In this document: piece after piece, positions 38,389 through 51,110 of the stretch
Numbering within the stretch: the stretch's first letter is position 1
How the letters are laid out: each line of letters opens with the position of its first letter
DNA from: Nematopogon swammerdamellus
Lineage: Eukaryota > Arthropoda > Insecta > Lepidoptera > Adelidae
Assembly (NCBI GenBank): GCA_946902875.1
Contig: OX336340.1
Location: forward strand, 23,203,566 to 23,267,565
DNA: 64,000 nt
Reading direction: 5' to 3'
Position numbers and translations under genes: made by a program
The notes under the pieces: model-generated
Told to the model about the DNA's origin: nothing
Seen by the model: only the letters and a program-made list of their open reading frames with translations
The model's database searches: none

Positions 38389-39780
38389 GGAATATATTAA
38401 TATCCTTATAACTCGAGAACCACTTTATCGATTTACAAACGGTTTTCACTGTTTTGCACTGCACTGCATTCTGTATCTTTTCAAGATGGTTTTAGGCTAT
38501 AAATCATAACGCTACATAAGCGGTCTGAGCAAAAAATCAGGAAAGCAAAGTGGCAAAAAATAAAAAAATAATGTCAGAATTCCTCATGACTCAAAGTGTA
38601 AAAGATAGTATTAATTTAAAATATCGCATATTTGAAATACTTTACAATGCGTCTTTTGACACTAAAACTGTAACGTTTATAAATGGACAGATCTAAAGCT
38701 CTAAATTTCAAACTCAAAAAACACCAAAAATACTGAATATTTTCTAATCCAGTGTAACCCTGTCGGACATTTTTTTTATCCATAACCTAATTTGAATTTC
38801 AAACATCTGTGCCACTTGAGTGATTGCTGTTGGGCGTATAAAATAACTTATTCATTAGAAAGCGTTTTAGGGCGCGCCGCCGCCGCCGCCGTCACCACGC
38901 GACTGTCACCGCCGCCGCCGCGCCGCCCCCGCGTCATTCTCTTTTCAGGCGGACTTACAATTTGAATAGATGACTTAGTTCTACCGAGCTCTATGTTATT
39001 ATTAGGGAATGTACCCATTGCCACGGGACCGATTTGTAGGGAGGGAGGAGTTTGTCAAAATACCACGCTTGGCCACAGTGGGGATTTATTCACCCGGTCA
39101 CGTGGTATTTCAAATTATAGTTTAAAAAGACTAAAAAAAACGCAGTAAATAAAATTCTATTTCGGTTACGCTAAGGTGTGACATGGCTCTCATGCAAACC
39201 GAATTTTTTATTTACTTACTTTCTTCTTTCACGCGGGCGAAGCCTCGGGCAAAAGTTAGTATTTAAAAAATTCTACTCTCAAAAATGCAAAGGTTGACTT
39301 GAAAGTAATATCTGCAAGGGATAAGTCTGCCTTTGCACTTCATGTAAAATATATTATTTTATGTTTGTTTCTGTAAAATGTTTTTGGAACAATAAAGTAT
39401 TTTCTATTCTATTTCTATTTAACTAATAAAAATCTTTGCGTGTTCTGCATTGATATGTGTGTGCAAGCAAGTTTGTCTGGTTCTTATATTATCAACGACA
39501 ATATCGACATCGAGTGTTTCACTATAAAATTGAAAATATCGAATTCTTATTTCCAAACTCTATTCTATTTATTCTTTCTCTCTATCCCTCTCTTTATTCT
39601 CCTCCACTTATGTAACCAGCGTATGTACCGGGAACCACTAAACCAAAAACTCGTTCGATATGAACCAATTAGAAAGCCTTAGGTATAATGAACGCAACAA
39701 TGCTATTGATTGAAATCTTATCCGGTAGAGTCGGGTAGACACATCACGTCACACATGCTAGACCCACGATGTCAACCTAT
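38389..39780. other. Intergenic; CCG-rich tract and repeat ends
   Basis: A (gcc)n-rich tract lies at 38870-38935. A dispersed retroelement end lies at 39165-39262. No exon recognised. Confidence 0.45.
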
Positions 39781-39815
39781 TACACCTAGTTCGTCGGGAC
39801 CAGGTGTCATGACTA

Positions 39816-39880
39816 CCCCCCCCCCCCCCCCCCCTCCCCCTCTCTGTCTCTCGCTCTCTCTTTCTCCCTCTCTTTTTCTC
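39816..39880. repeat. Poly-C followed by CT-rich tract
   Basis: A C run of about 20 passes into ctctctctctttct-type sequence. Length is prone to assembly error. Confidence 0.85.
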
Positions 39881-40085
39881 TATGTATTTCTACCACCATC
39901 CCTTTCTTTTCTTGCTCTCTATGTCAATCATTTTTTATTTATTTATTTTATTTACTTTTTTCGGGAAATAGCATAGCCAAAACAATATAAAAAAAAAAAA
40001 TCACAAGTTAAATTATGCCTATAAACATATTTCCACTAAAAATCTAAAATTATAGTGTAGTGTAAGTTACAGTTTAATTGCAATA

Positions 40086-40488
40086 TATAAGGTGTTTCGT
40101 TAGTCATGTCATTAACTTCGGGAGGGTTACATACACACTCAAATAAACACGTTACGCAAAAAAAAAATTATATGTTTATAGTATTACTTTTCGAGAAATT
40201 TAACAAAACATGTTTGCTACCTAAACATTAACCTGTGTGTAACAGTAGGTAACTTGCATTGTACGGGGTCAATGCTCGTTCTATGTTCAAACGCAGAACA
40301 GCTGTTTGTTGTAAGTAAGTCACAAGATCACTATGATTGGTTTTCACAGCTACTTATTTGATTTTATTGTTTTTGTTAGGAGAAAAAATGCTCCTATAAA
40401 TATATGTTTTTTTCTTACGTAAATAGTTTATTTGAGTGTGTATGTAACCCTCCTGAAGTTAATGACATGACTAACGAAACAACTTATA
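40086..40488. mobile_element. Long-TIR MITE, copy 2
   Basis: Same family as 23788-24166, including the interior (cgagaaatttaacaaaacat, aggagaaaaaatgctcctat). 403 bp against 379; one extra stretch lies at about 40222-40246. Confidence 0.8.
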
Positions 40489-41264
40489 TATAAAATAAGT
40501 CAGCTCGCCATACATCGTCGGTGTGAAACATTTAACAGAATAAAGTGACACCCGAATGTGATCAAAAGTGGTTTGACCAAGCAATGCCGCCTATGAAACA
40601 GCCTTAGAGCCAGTTTAGGCTATAGTGTTTAATAAATACACGGTCTCTATTAATATCCCAGTTAAGTAGTATTGTTGATTGGTAGTTTCCTGCGTAACTA
40701 CATTCAATTAAAGTATTTAAAGGCCTGGGTACTGGGTGCACATATTAAAGTAAATAGAAATTTGGACGGCACCACCGCCTGCCCTCCAATACTGTTTAGA
40801 AGTTAAGGGGCTGTGACGAATAGACAGACTGACGGACGAACGAACAACGAAGTAATACTATAAGGGTTCCTTTTTTACCATTTCTACAGAACCGTAAAAA
40901 ATAGTGTAGTGCGACTACTAGGTACTCTTTTTTTATTTATTTCAATTTTTTAATTTTTATTTTCCTAGGAAACCGCACATTCCAGGAAACATTCCATACA
41001 TTTCGACGAGTCCTTGGATCTTAATTTGTTCGTGCTGAAAATTGTTTACTCTATTTTTATATACAATAAGCTCCAACCTTCATTTGATTTTTTTCAGGCT
41101 TAATTAAAACGTTTTCGATAAAGAAAGAAAAACCTGTATAGGAACAAAAATTTGAAATCCATTTGCAAGATAAAAATCAATTACATAATCTTTGATAGCA
41201 AAATAACAGAAGAGTTATAAAACAAGTAGGTAGTGGTGATGACGGGGTGGGGAAAGTGAGGCAG

Positions 41265-41284
41265 GGGGGGGGGGGGGGGGAAGG
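41265..41284. repeat. Poly-G run
   Basis: About 16 consecutive G. Candidate quadruplex and assembly weak point. Confidence 0.85.
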
Positions 41285-41633
41285 GGATTAATTATGTGGT
41301 TTGTTATGTTCCATAATAAATTATTTCCACCATTCCAAAATCTATTTAAAAGCCGCCATCCGCGAGTGACATTAAACAACGTCATTTATCCAAGCCCCAT
41401 CTCCCGTCTTGTCGTCGCTATACATAACTTCACAGGATCTTCGCCCGAACAACGCACAAGAGGCTACCGACACGCCCGGCCACTTAACGCAGTGCTTTTT
41501 GTTTTATGACGGTTTCCAGGGAAATACTTACGTAGAAAGGATATGTGCTTCTCGAGGATGTGAAAAAACGCACGCTACGTTTGCTTCTACGTGGACTCTA
41601 ATAGAGCATCCCCGTCTACCCCAGCGGGGTTTT

Positions 41634-42990
41634 TCATGTAATCCGGTATGGGTGGCTGAGTCGGAGGGGCCAAAGCACGTGATCCAGCCAATGTCATCTC
41701 CTAGAAGGTAGGCGCCATACCGGAGCCTTCCTTTTTGGATTGCTGGCTATTGTCACACCTTACAGAGCGTGACCCTGGTTAGGTGCGCAATTAGTCTCTC
41801 AGTGGTTACAGGCTCGGGTTCTGACCCCGCATGGTATCTGGATCTTGGGAAGGGAGAAGTCAATGACGAGACGATCTAGTTCTATTGTAACAATTTTACT
41901 AAGTATAGTTCTTATGTTCTAATTACAGAGCTAGACCGTGAGGCGGTAGTTATCGTAGTACAGTTATAGAGTTTAGTTCTTGTCTTGATGGGGCCTGATT
42001 TGACGGCTAAGCCATCGAAGCGAGAGTAGCCGAGTCCGTTGCACCGCACTTATCTTCAACGCTGTGGCGAGGATCTCCCCGGTAGGTCCGGGAAAGTTGC
42101 AGGTATGTGAAGCCAGGCTTCGAGGCACCGCACCTCGAGCGGAGCGGAGGCGCACCCGCGGTAGGCCGTGCAGCGGCTTCTTCTGGAGCAGCAGAAGACC
42201 TTGCCGTAGGTCGGCAAGACTGTGTGGGCGCGGTCTCACACGTGGCCGGGCCAGACAGAGTCCCGGCACCGGCAGGCAGTAGCGGCGGGGCGAACCAAGA
42301 AGGCAAGCCCGGGCCGAAGCGACGTACAGCAGCGCAGCAGGCGAGCCGAGAGGCGAGCCTCCACCAAAGCGCCCGCGGCTGGAAGGCAGATGACCAACCG
42401 CGGTACAACAATTATAGGCAGGCCCGGCACGTGGCGGTGAGGCTAAAGTCACGTGCGCGGGAGACAAGGGGAAGCAATTTCGAGCAGTTACAAGTAATCA
42501 AGCAAGCAGGGAGGACTAATAAGTAAGAGGAAGTACCTTTATGAATTGTGCAAGAATATCGGCCTCCGCCGCGGGCGCTGGAGTAGATGGCAGGAGGTGT
42601 AGTCGGGGCGGCTGCTGTGGTACTAAAAGTGACTCCACAGCCGCGCGCCCGAGCTTATATAACCTTGCCTCCCGCCATCACCCAACGCGCACGGCGGCGG
42701 GGGATCCGTACGTCCGCGCGAGCCGGAGTGGTCGACGCGCGGCGACGGGATCCTATGATAGGTCAGTGCCGCCGGAGGTTGACGGTAGAACATACATAGT
42801 AAGTCAGTTTTTACAGGGGAGCTTGGCCTAAATGGAAGACGATCATACGTAGCGAGGGGTCAGGGCCCCGCACTACGTGACACTATACTGGACTATAGGA
42901 CAACATAGGCAGCCATTTTTCATCCAGTACGGTGGTACCAACCCAGTCGACTACAATTTGTCCCTACCACCTAGTAAGGGGGCAAGAGTT
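41634..42990 (-). mobile_element. SINE family B interrupted by a probable solo LTR
   Basis: The tail runs 41634-41750 (catgtaatccggtatgggtg to attgctggctat) and resumes at 42883 (ctatactggactatagga) into the core (ggtaccaacccagtcgac). Confidence 0.85.
41751..42882. mobile_element. Probable solo LTR, 1132 bp, 4-bp target duplication
   Basis: The insert begins TGTCAC and ends GTGACA and is flanked by ctat at 41747-41750 and 42883-42886. TG...CA ends, a short terminal inverted repeat and a 4-bp duplication suit a Ty3/gypsy-class LTR left by recombination. The interior is GC-rich and carries a TATATAA-type box at about 42656; the open frames in it look like composition artefacts. A DNA transposon with 6-bp TIRs is the alternative. 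No gag, pol or env sequence is present. Confidence 0.7.
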
Positions 42991-42999
42991 ATCGGGTTT

Positions 43000-45180
43000 G
43001 TGGCAGATGTGCACATGTGAACCGTGTCAGGTTCCTTGAACAACAAAATTGAACAACAAAATGTATGGCCAACTTAAGACGCGAACAGAAGCAGTATAAG
43101 TATTTTTCATTTTAATTACATTTGAATGATGTTTTCTTTCTTTCTTTTAGACACAAAGTAATTCTCAAAACACAATGATGGCAAGTTAATGGCAAATTTA
43201 CAAAAAACTTAAATATATTTAATTTATTACTTACATAACTATTCCAAAACAACTAAACAGCTAAAAACTTAACAGTGTGAACGTCGTTCACATGAAGACG
43301 TTCCGGAGCAATCTTCTTCTTGCACGTATAGCGAGCGTGCGCAGTGATCACGCAGTCGCACCGTGTCTCGCAGTCCACTAGAATGTCATTTTCTCAATAA
43401 TCGTTGGAATTTTTTATTTGTTGTTTTTATTATGGTACACGGTTGGCTACATCACCTACAGCATCCGTGATGTCCGGTTAATAAACTTCAAAATAGTTTT
43501 CGTGCTGTAAGGACTAAATTGGCTACTTATACATTTTGTAAAATTATTTTGCTTTACGTTCCGGATTTATCATCTACATATATACATATATCAACAGCGC
43601 CTGTTACAGACGGACGGACGGACAAACATATGATCGATCTTATAAGTGTCCCTGCCAGCCTCGCTGGCTACGCAATACTAAAAAGTATTCTGTCTTGTGC
43701 AAATGGAGTGCATGCCGATCATTTGTTGGTAAGAAGGTAGCATGTGCGCAATGTACGACAATGACGCTTCTCAATATTTATTTGAGCGACGTTTTCGGAT
43801 GATCCTCATTCTTGTTCATGAGCGGAGTAACGGACGAGCCGCCGGAGCGATAAACTTTAATCCTGGACGCTGGAGGTTATGCCTTTACGCCCTTCTTTGT
43901 TAAACGTAAAACGTTTTAGGTTAGGGCTGGTCATTGCAATGAAAGGTTTTACTACTGTTGGAGATTTAGAAGTTGTATGAGGTTAATTTTTTTAGTAGAT
44001 ATTTAGATTCAGATTTAGATATAGACATTTATTTCGGCATAAAGAAATCTCAAAGTTAGGTTTTAGACATTAATGCTGCCCAGCGTTGCCCAGTGTCCCC
44101 CGAACACTACGCTCCATCCCTAGTTCAAATTTTAGTGAAATGTTTTAGTGAAATTTTAATGCAAGTTTTTATTTTCGGTAATAATAATAAAATTGTTTAC
44201 ATTTTATATTAAAATATTAATCACAGCAATTTTAGCGAGATTATGATTTTAGTATGTTGGTTGAATAAAAATTATTATATTTTTATGTTTCAGATACAGA
44301 CATCTTTCTCTCAGCTATGAAAAAATTGGAATGGGTGTGAATGCCAGGACTGAACATGGGCGAAGAGAGCTTTGGATTTTGAAAATTTCAAATTCACTAA
44401 AGCTTTGGTTACTTCGCAAGCGCCACCAATATGTTACCAAATCACAATTCGCACCGGCCCGGAAAATCCTCGGGGTCCCGGTACAGATGTACACATTTGA
44501 CTTATTATATTTCCTTGTAATAAACTTTTACTAATTTTTGTTGAATTGACTTGATATATTTAAGTATCAAATTGACGATGGCACTATACACCAGATATAG
44601 CTATATGTAAATAAGCAGAGTGGTCAGATTCTTCAGTATTCATGTTTATACTGTAAGTATTAATGCTCTTGTGAGCGGTAGTATGGGTTAATTATTTGTA
44701 AGTTACAATAATATATTACTTATAATAAGATACTAACAAAACATTGTGACTTGCGAAGTTTGTTTGTCAGTTCTTCTTCGCATTGAATTTAGAACTGGCG
44801 GAATTTTCGATATGTCCAAGCGTAGGTTACCTACCTATGGATGAAATTATACAATAAACAATGAACACCAATGACAGTATCGACATCTTACTCTAAGTTA
44901 CCTAAAGGCAGCAGTTACAATATAGCTCTAGTAATAAAGCCCAAATTTCTCCATTATACGTCTCCTGTTTTAATTAAAAATCCCTTAATCACATCGATGT
45001 GATGTCATTTGGCATCAATGAACGACGAGGGATGGTCGCCGCTTCGCCGAAATGGAGTTCACAGCGCGCGGTCCACCATTTGGCGGATTTGCGCGGCGGG
45101 AGCTGCCACTTCCACGGAATAAAGCAAGATAAATGGAAGGGACATATTATCGTTGCTAAGATTCGCAGAGTCGGATCGAA
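43000..45180. other. Intergenic; repeat tails only
   Basis: A short SINE A tail fragment lies at 43430-43477 and a LINE-tail-like repeat at 44750-44860 (compare 11395-11530). No exon recognised. Confidence 0.4.
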
Positions 45181-45194
45181 TTAATTTTTTTTTG

Positions 45195-45316
45195 TTTTTT
45201 TTTATTGAAACTGACACGGTTGGCTACATCACCTACCACATCCGTGATGCCAGCCTATAACACCGGGTGAACTAGGTGCCATGTCAGTGCTTCCCTTCAT
45301 TTCATGTCGGCTACAC
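45195..45316 (-). mobile_element. SINE family A tail fragment
   Basis: tattgaaactgacacggttg to catttcatgtcggctacac, then truncated. Confidence 0.85.
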
Positions 45317-45611
45317 ATGGGTGCCAAAAACATAATAGGAATGTTCCGAGCGAGTACGGCTGGTGTGGCGGATACGGATGGGGCAGGTGGGATGAGGGAA
45401 GCCTTCCCTTGCTTCTTACTAGTTACTTACTCCTTACCTAATGGGGGCCAATTTTTATAGGGTGACCATACGATTAAAATTATAGATTTCTTAGACCAAC
45501 GCAGACCGTCGATCAGCTGTCAACAGCCATCGCAGTCGAACGCCAGAAAAAAAATTTGTGCAGGCTGACCATGCGATTCCTCATGCATGTGGGACAAATG
45601 GTTTTATTTAC

Positions 45612-45833
45612 AAATTTATAGTGGTAGGCTCAAATTGTAGCCGACTGGGTTGGTACCACCGCACTGGATGTAAGATGGCCGCATAGCAGCCTCGGTTGTG
45701 TTCTCCTCTAGTCCAGTATAGCCAGCATTCCAGGGAAGTCTCCGGTATGGCACCTACCCTCTCGGAGGTGATATTGGCTGGTCGAAGCATGCTCTTTGGC
45801 CCCTGCAACTCAGCCACCCATACCGGATTTTTT
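45612..45833 (+). mobile_element. SINE family B, 5'-truncated
   Basis: Starts in the core (gtggtaggctcaaattgtag) and ends ccacccataccgga plus a T-rich stretch in place of the usual A-tract. Confidence 0.85.
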
Positions 45834-46495
45834 TCTGTACCTTGAGATAATCCTTAGATAGTGAACACATATACAATCAGAGAATGAAAAAGTTACATGG
45901 TTTGTCAGCTCGTTGGACGCTTCCACACACGCGCGGGTAGATGTTCTATGGGCGTTGCGATCAATTCATTATGCAAATGTCACCGATTTCGACATTGTCG
46001 CCCACTCGTTACCGCGAGCGCAGTCAACTGAATTACCGACTGCTGTTTTCGTGTTTTATAGTAGCCGGTTATTCTATAGAAATTATCTTGTGCTTGCAAA
46101 TTTCCTTCGGATTTTAAGGAAATAATATTATAATATTTTACAAAAATTTGAAAAAAGAATTAAAATAAAATTATATTTTAATTATACATACACACAAAAA
46201 CTAACTAAAATAAATATTGAAAACAAAAATGTAGCAAACACTTCAGATGAACGATACATATATATATAACTAATAAGCTGTGCCCGCGGCTCCGCTCGCG
46301 TTGAATTTTTAATGCTCTTCCTTCCTTACGTTTATTATATTTATTAGATGAATTAAATAACCCGTCACTTTCTTTAAAACAATTTATCGAGCGATTTTAT
46401 ATTGTTTATAACCATTCGGAGATACGTCAGATTGCACTGGTGAAAACCGCATCTAAATCGATTGACCCGTTCTCGAGTTATAAGCGAACCACCTC

Positions 46496-46625
46496 GGAGA
46501 TGGTGCCATACCGGAGACTTCCCTTTGGATTGCTGGCTATACTGGACTAAGTCGCACTAACTCGCAGGTTGTGCGACAGGGACGACGCTCTACAGAACTG
46601 GAATGTCTCTCTCAAAAAGCCCAAC
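46496..46625. repeat. SINE B fragment joined to half of a MITE
   Basis: 46496-46551 is a reverse SINE B tail piece; 46554-46625 matches one arm of the MITE at 35748-35865 (gcgacagggacgacgctcta). Confidence 0.6.
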
Positions 46626-47243
46626 GCGCATTATTTACGGCCGCGTGCTGTACATACAGATCGTTCACTGTTATTTTACCTCTGACACATGCCATTGTAT
46701 CTTCCGCTAGGTTGGCACCGCTTGCTGTCACTAGTACTACGGTCCTAAAAAGGGTTACTTGCTATTAATATATTTAAGTCCACCTTTGCGCACTCCTGCA
46801 TTTCTTGGTTCTTGTCGTGTACTGTTGTTCTTTCAATTTGTGTGCAATAAAGAGTTTCGATTCTATTCTATTCTAAAAGTATATATTCAAATATTTCGTA
46901 CAGGGAAATATTACGGACCAATTATGGCAACACAGAGCTCAGGTTAGCCAACTTGATGGCTAGAGGTAAAATAACTGTGGACGGTCTATACATGTAGTCA
47001 ACTCTAACGACATAACATACATAAATGTTCACGCCGAACTATTTAAAACTATAAAACAATAACCAATAGGATCAAAGCGCGTACGCTGACGGGACTATTT
47101 GAAATTGGCAGTTCAATTTGATGAAATTATAAACTGAAATAATATATCTCTGTAACTGATACAACTATCCATTTTATTCAGTGTTGCATCGCATTCGGGA
47201 TACGCACGTTGTGTCGATTCTCTGATCAAACAATGTTTATTTT

Positions 47244-47456
47244 TTATGTAATCCGGTATGGGTGGCTGAGCCAGAGGGGCCAAAGCACATGCTCCAACCA
47301 GCTAATATCACCTCCGAGAAGGTAGGTTCCCTTTGGATTGCTGGCTATACTGGACAAGAGGAGAACACAGCCGCGGCTGCTATGCTGCCATCTTACATAT
47401 GGTGGTACCAACAAGGCTACAATTTGAGCCTACAACCTAGTAAGGAGCAAAGCAAT
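47244..47456 (-). mobile_element. SINE family B, 5'-truncated
   Basis: Reverse copy from atgtaatccggtatgggtgg to gagcctacaacctagtaagg. Confidence 0.85.
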
Positions 47457-48239
47457 ATACATTTATTTTTATCATCAGAATCGGTCCTTTTCCTTTGCTG
47501 TTCAGGTAAGCATACATAATGTATGTGTACCTACGATATGTTGAACTGTTAAGTAAGCTGTACTGTAAACACCAACAAATGAACGCCACTATTTATATTT
47601 CCGAATAAGCTAAACTTTACGTAATTACTTCAAATGTTTACCTAATTAAGCTATTAGCCAAATAGAATCAATTCTCCGCTCAATTCAATTTGAATGAATG
47701 AATTTATAGCAAGCGCAGTAAACGAACATTTCAATGCAAAATGCGGTGGCTGACTTCATCCGATATTGGGTCAGTCGTTCAGTTTTATGGTTTGCTGTAT
47801 ACATTTCAACTGATGATTTTAATGAAAACGCTGTACTCGGTTCGGAATTAGGTAAGCGGTTAGGTACACACGATAACACAAGATGTTACAAGTTTTTATA
47901 CTTAAATAACCAAACTAAATTTGTTTTTTATAAAAAAATAATTTTGTAAAAAAATCAAATGGCTGTCTCTATCGGAGATACGAAGGGATTTTCGTGAAAA
48001 CCCCTTCGAATGTAGACACATCACAGTGCATACATTCGTGTCGTGCTCTACATTTTGTTTCAGAACCACCAGTCTTAGAAATATTAGTTATGTAATTGAT
48101 CGTTTTGTAATGTTGTTAATTTAATTAATTGTAATAAACGCTAAAATAAGGAAGTACTGGAGCAGAAGTAAAGATGTATTCACGTCGAAATACAGGGTGT
48201 CCCCGGACTGGTGTATTTTTTATTTATTAATGTAGTGTA

Positions 48240-48430
48240 ATGTTGTAATGCTCTAATCGAGGGCGCGCGGTGCCCGGGCAGCGGGCAGCGGGAATGCGGA
48301 CGGACGCGACGCGAGAGTGAACGCACACAGATAGTCCGCCCCGCCCGCGTACCGCCCGCAGCCCGCTGCGCCGCCGCCGGCTGCTCCGCCCGCGTACCGC
48401 CCGCACCCCGTCGCGCCCCTAAAGACGCCC
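48240..48430. other. GC-rich, CpG-rich segment
   Basis: Dense in CG with a repeated cgcccgcgtaccgcccgca motif (twice). It follows acagggtgtccccggactgg at 48191, a motif often seen at ends of insect mobile elements. Could be an element interior or a CpG island; no exon recognised. Confidence 0.4.
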
Positions 48431-48941
48431 GCACATTGTAGTACGTATTTAGTTTGTTAGGAAATCCTAAAATTTTAATGAAAGCACATATTTAAAAAAT
48501 TCTTTCGCCAGTGATTTTGTTACAAGGCGTAGAATAGACTCCTTAAAGGAACTAGACCAGTCCGGCGACATGTATATTCAGTAAAATTATTATTTCTAAA
48601 TAAGAACAGTAGCAGCGTTTCTTCAGATATTGAAATATTCCATTATCCAAATCCTTTAATTGGTTTGTCGAAGAGCGGGGCGGGAATACCGCAGGTGTTT
48701 TTAATAAATACGAGGGCGCACCAACGCGAGCTTCTAATAAATTCAAGAGGCAATCAGCTGCGGGCGAGTAAAAATATTAATCGCGGCAAAATAATTATGC
48801 ATTCATGACTTACTTCCCGCCTCATTCGGGGGCGGAAATAAAACCGCACAGTTGCTACAGCAGACTCCGTCAGTTTGTATAGAGCGGCTACTCGATCACA
48901 ACTTCTCGCCATCTTTACTCTCACTTTTTGTTTTTTTTGTG

Positions 48942-49404
48942 TTTTTTTTATGGAAACTGACACGGTTGCACAAATTAGTTAATAGTTACTTCGTAACAGA
49001 TAAATCACTCCATAGAAAAAGTTCCATACCTTCGGCTTTAATAGCCTACTGTTTCACGTCGCCAATCGCTGCGTGCGAAAATGTACCTAAACGATCGAGT
49101 GTATAGTGATTATTGATTTGCAGCTGCGCACAGTTGTGTGAGCGAGCGTGTAGGTATGCTTCGCGCGGCTGACCACTGAATTAGACCGCCGGCGGCCCGC
49201 TGGGCAGTAGGTAGTTAGCGCGCGCAAGTACATAGAGCGCGTGAGGCCTGACGGTTGGCTACATCACCTACAACATCCGTGATGTCAGCCCATAACACCG
49301 GGTGAACTAGGTGGCAATGTCAGTGCTTCCCTTCATTTCATGTCGGCTACACTGGACTGGACGGAAAACACGAACTATTTACACAGCCTTTTCGACCGAC
49401 CGAC
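48942..49404 (-). mobile_element. SINE family A tail interrupted by a 281-bp element
   Basis: T-tract and tggaaactgacacggttg end at 48968; the SINE resumes at 49251 (acggttggctacatcaccta) and continues to the truncated end near 49404. Confidence 0.85.
48969..49249 (-). mobile_element. Unclassified element, copy 1, 8-bp target duplication
   Basis: Lies between cacggttg and gacggttg (7 of 8 match) inside a SINE A. It ends CACAAATTAG and GAGGCCT with no clear terminal inverted repeat and no A-tract. A second copy in the opposite orientation is at 50376-50676. Confidence 0.75.
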
Positions 49405-49719
49405 TAAATAATAACCTACTAACTTTTGCCCGCGGCTTGGCTCGCGGTAGACTCGGTTTAATAGCAAATCTGATTTAAACGAAAATATGATAATAAGCGA
49501 TCGCTTCTCTTATATTCTCTCTCTCTCCCGTCCATACTTTACTTTATTTGATACTGCTCAGCCCTAAGGCTATTTAGCGTGATGGTATTATAGCCTATAG
49601 TGAGCCTCAAGAACTGCTCTTTCCATTGGTGCAAACCGCATAAAAGTCTGTTTAGTGGTTCCGGAGTGTGCCTCAAACATACATACACACATATAGACAG
49701 ACGTTCCCTTTTATAAGAA

Positions 49720-49785
49720 GTAGAGATATAGAAGATAGAGATAGAGAAGAAGATAGAGAAGAAGATAGAGATAGAGATAAGACGG
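49720..49785. repeat. GATAGA/GAAGATAGA simple repeat
   Basis: Variants of agatagag repeat through this tract. An (aaat)n tract follows at 49867-49896. Confidence 0.85.
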
Positions 49786-50375
49786 GGACTCTAATCAGGG
49801 AAACAAAAAGTGGCCAGAACAACCTATGTTTTTTTATCTATTTGTCATTAGGCTGTCTGTTTTCTAATAAATAAATAAATAAATAAATAAATAAAAAGAC
49901 TAAATAATAAAATATGAAACATACTTACAAGAATAATACTTCGAAAGCTGTATGTAACCTACTTGTAATTCCTCCGGTTTGTGACATTGTTTAATATACA
50001 CACGGAAAATGACAAGAACGTGAAGTACAAGGTTAAGCATACAGCCTGTGCTGACGGCTAGGCCGCGGCTGCGTCGCAACACACGCGATTATCTGCTCTC
50101 CAAGGGCGGGCGCCGCCCACCGGCCAGCCGCCCGCCCTAGCTCACAGCGTGGGAATTCATTTCAATAAGTCGGGCGTTTGCAACGCTTCTAGTCCGTAAG
50201 CTGCTCAGTAGAGGAGGCAAATATTGATTCAGGCACGATATCTTCAGGGTGCTGCAGGGTTGGTGGCTAGCAGCTGCTTTTGCGAATTTTTTCATTAAGC
50301 GAATTAATCACAGCTCAATTACATAACGAAATAAAAAAAGGGAAGAGTTTGTTCAGATTTGCAGAAAGTACGGGC

Positions 50376-50676
50376 AGGCCTCACGCACTCTATGTACTTG
50401 CGCACGCTAACTACCTACCGCCCAGCGGGCCGCCGCCGCGCCGGCGAGCCTAATTCAGTGGAAATTCGTCAGCCGCGCGAAGCATACCTACACGCTCGCG
50501 CACGCTACTGCGCGCAGCTGCAAAGCACTCTACACTCACTTTACACTCGATCGTTTAGGTACATTTTGGCACGCAGCGATTGGCGACGTGAAACAGTAGG
50601 CTATTAAAGCCGAAGGTATGGAACTTTTTCTATGGAGTGATTTATCTGTTACTAAGTAACTATTAAGTAATCTGTG
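50376..50676 (+). mobile_element. Unclassified element, copy 2
   Basis: Reverse-complement relative of 48969-49249, about 301 bp. Flanks are gtacgggc and gtacaggc (7 of 8). Shared blocks include gaaacagtaggctattaaag and aaggtatggaactttttcta. Confidence 0.75.
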
Positions 50677-50696
50677 GTACAGGCATAATGCATATC

Positions 50697-51110
50697 TATG
50701 AATGAACGGTCGAGTGGTTTGGGCATCGGCTTCTCATGCGAGAGGTCCGAGGTTCGAATCCGGTCGGCGTGTACCAATGAGTTTTTTCTGACGAAAAAAT
50801 TTACGTGCATACGTACACCTGCTGCTTCACCGTTCGGAACCGGTGTAAAACTGTATGTCCCTTCCCTTGCCACTTACTAGGTGGTAGGCTGAAATTGTAG
50901 CCGACTGGGTGGTACCGCCGTACTGGATGTAAGATGGCCGCATAGCAGCCTCGGGTGTGTACTCCTCTAGTCCAGTATAGCCAGCAATCCAGAGAAGTGT
51001 CCGGTATGTCCACTAACCTAACTTAACCTACCTTCTCGGAGGTGATATTGGCTGGTCGGAGCATGTGCTTTGGCCTCTCCGACTCAGCCACCCTACCGGA
51101 TTGCGTAAAA
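50697..51110 (+). mobile_element. SINE family B, full length
   Basis: Head cgagtggtttgggcatcgg, B box gaggttcgaatccgg, spacer, core, tail to cagccaccctaccggatt. A short extra piece, taacctaacttaacctac, is inserted in the tail at about 51015. Confidence 0.9.

Noticed and set aside
42007..42831. Several long overlapping ORFs on both strands
   Set aside because: They lie in the GC-rich probable LTR, where stops are rare by composition. No protein family recognised and no consistent frame.
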